From Nocardioidaceae bacterium SCSIO 66511 (GTDB lineage Bacteria > Actinomycetota > Actinomycetes > Propionibacteriales > Nocardioidaceae), in NCBI GenBank assembly GCA_023100825.1, contig CP095846.1, forward strand, positions 1,674,001-1,738,000: a stretch of 64,000 nt of DNA, read 5' to 3'. Positions 63,197-64,000 of the stretch are shown here, piece by piece. Made by a program: the position numbers and the translations under genes. Within the stretch, counting starts at the first letter, position 1; each line of letters begins with the position of its first letter. The notes beneath the pieces are model-generated. The model searched no databases and was not told the origin of the DNA. It saw nothing but the letters and a program-made list of their open reading frames with translations.

Positions 63197-64000
63197 ATGC
63201 TCGGGACGGCCTCGGGGCTGCGCGTGCTCGGCCCCGACGATCTTCCGGCGCTTCGCGCGCTCGTGCACGAGGACCCGATCGTGAACGTGTTCGTCGAGCA
63301 CCGGATCGAGGCGACCCAGCTGCAGCCGCGATGGCTCGGCGGCGAGATCTGGGGCTTCCAACGTCGGGGCGAGCTCGTATCGGCATGCCACGTCGCCGCG
63401 AACCTCGTGCCCGTGCAGGCGACCGACGAGGCGCTGGACGCGTTCGCTCGGCACGCCGAGGCGCTGGGGCGCACCTCCTCCTCGATCGTCGGGCTGCGCC
63501 ACGACGTCGTCGAGCTGTGGCAGTCGCTGGAGGCGTCATGGGGGCCGGCTCGTTCGCTGCGCTTGAACCAGCCGTTCCTCGTCGCCGACCGCCCGGCCGA
63601 GGTGACGCCCGACCCGCGGGTACGCCGGGTGATGCTCGACGAACTCGACGTCCTTTATCCGGCGAGCGTCGCGATGTTCACCGAAGAAGTGGGGGAGTCG
63701 CCCGAGCTACACGGGCGACATTCGTACCGCGCTCGGGTCGCGCAGCTGATCAGCCGCGGCTGGGCGTTCGCGATCATCGAGGACGACCAGGTGTTGTTCA
63801 AGGCGGAGGTCGGCGCGGCCACGTCGTACGGATGCCAGGTGCAGGGTGTGTACGTACACCCTCGCGTTCGCGGCCAAGGGCTCGCGTCGCGAGCGATGGC
63901 CGGCGTCGTCCGGCTGGCCAGTCGCGATATCGCCCCCGTGGTGTCGCTGTATGTCAACGACCACAACGTCGCTGCCCGCAAGGCGTACGAACGGTCGGGG
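63197..64000 (+). CDS. GNAT acetyltransferase with DUF4081-like N-terminus, cut by window end
   Basis: 268 residues are visible with no stop. The N-terminal part (about 8-110) carries LVHEDPIVNVFVEHRIEAT and resembles DUF4081. The GNAT domain has VQGVYVHPRVRGQGLASRAM and VSLYVNDHNVAARKAYERSG. It matches the position of Rv2867c downstream of ispG in mycobacteria. GCAGGAGG (63183-63190) stands 6 bases before ATG 63197. The 3' end lies outside the window. Confidence 0.9.
   Translation, partial: MLGTASGLRVLGPDDLPALRALVHEDPIVNVFVEHRIEATQLQPRWLGGEIWGFQRRGELVSACHVAANLVPVQATDEALDAFARHAEALGRTSSSIVGLRHDVVELWQSLEASWGPARSLRLNQPFLVADRPAEVTPDPRVRRVMLDELDVLYPASVAMFTEEVGESPELHGRHSYRARVAQLISRGWAFAIIEDDQVLFKAEVGAATSYGCQVQGVYVHPRVRGQGLASRAMAGVVRLASRDIAPVVSLYVNDHNVAARKAYERSG

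Noticed and set aside
1-64000. tRNA or rRNA genes
   Set aside because: No cloverleaf-like segment with the GGTTC-type loop and no rRNA stretch was recognised by eye in any gap.

Overview
The window is high-GC, gene-dense actinobacterial chromosome. The order rplS-lepB-rnhB-DUF2469-yraN-comM-dprA-xerC-M23 peptidase-rpsB-tsf-pyrH-frr-cdsA-rlmN ... dxr-rseP-ispG-GNAT matches the backbone known from mycobacteria and other Actinobacteria. Many GTG starts, ATGA overlaps and a possible mycothiol-type DinB protein fit this. I infer a Propionibacteriales/Nocardioidaceae-like host. The genus is not established by the sequence.

Layout. 1-635: 5' part of a leftward MFS transporter. 846-16138: conserved housekeeping block covering ribosomal protein L19, two tandem signal peptidases, RNase HII, DNA processing, ribosomal protein S2, EF-Ts, UMP kinase, ribosome recycling factor, CDP-DAG synthase and RlmN. 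16139-16522: a disrupted junction in which a 67-bp perfect direct repeat duplicates the end of rlmN around about 300 bp of foreign DNA carrying a 23-bp-period repeat. 16444-21627: HAD phosphatase, VOC protein, crotonase, DUF4241-like protein, DUF393 protein (just after a 162-bp MITE-like element) and a propionyl/acetyl-CoA synthetase. 21747-29261: Lrp regulator divergent from a polyamine module (aldehyde dehydrogenase, PotD-A-B-C transporter, FAD amine oxidase). 29513-33946: large secreted subtilase and its probable regulator, flanked by two copies of a 60-bp palindromic repeat. 34132-38027: ECF sigma factor translationally coupled to a giant single-pass membrane protein with four extracytoplasmic repeats. 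38138-48105: second polyamine module (aminotransferase, PucR regulator, PotA-D-B-C, aldehyde dehydrogenase, second aminotransferase). 48160-51791: two-component system divergent from an ABC exporter. 51864-57830: unusual sensor kinase, TetR, response regulator, MFS exporter, unknown protein and WrbA. 57864-64000: the housekeeping backbone resumes with dxr, rseP and ispG, then GNAT, galE and a DUF4081-type GNAT that runs off the end.

Together, the accessory block between rlmN and dxr looks specialised for taking up polyamines and oxidising them through aminoaldehydes to amino acids, alongside envelope sensing and export. The most unusual locus is the sigma factor with the four-repeat membrane protein, which looks like an anti-sigma or sensor pair but lacks the usual zinc-binding anti-sigma motif. 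The junctions carry an unusual number of small mobile or structured repeats.
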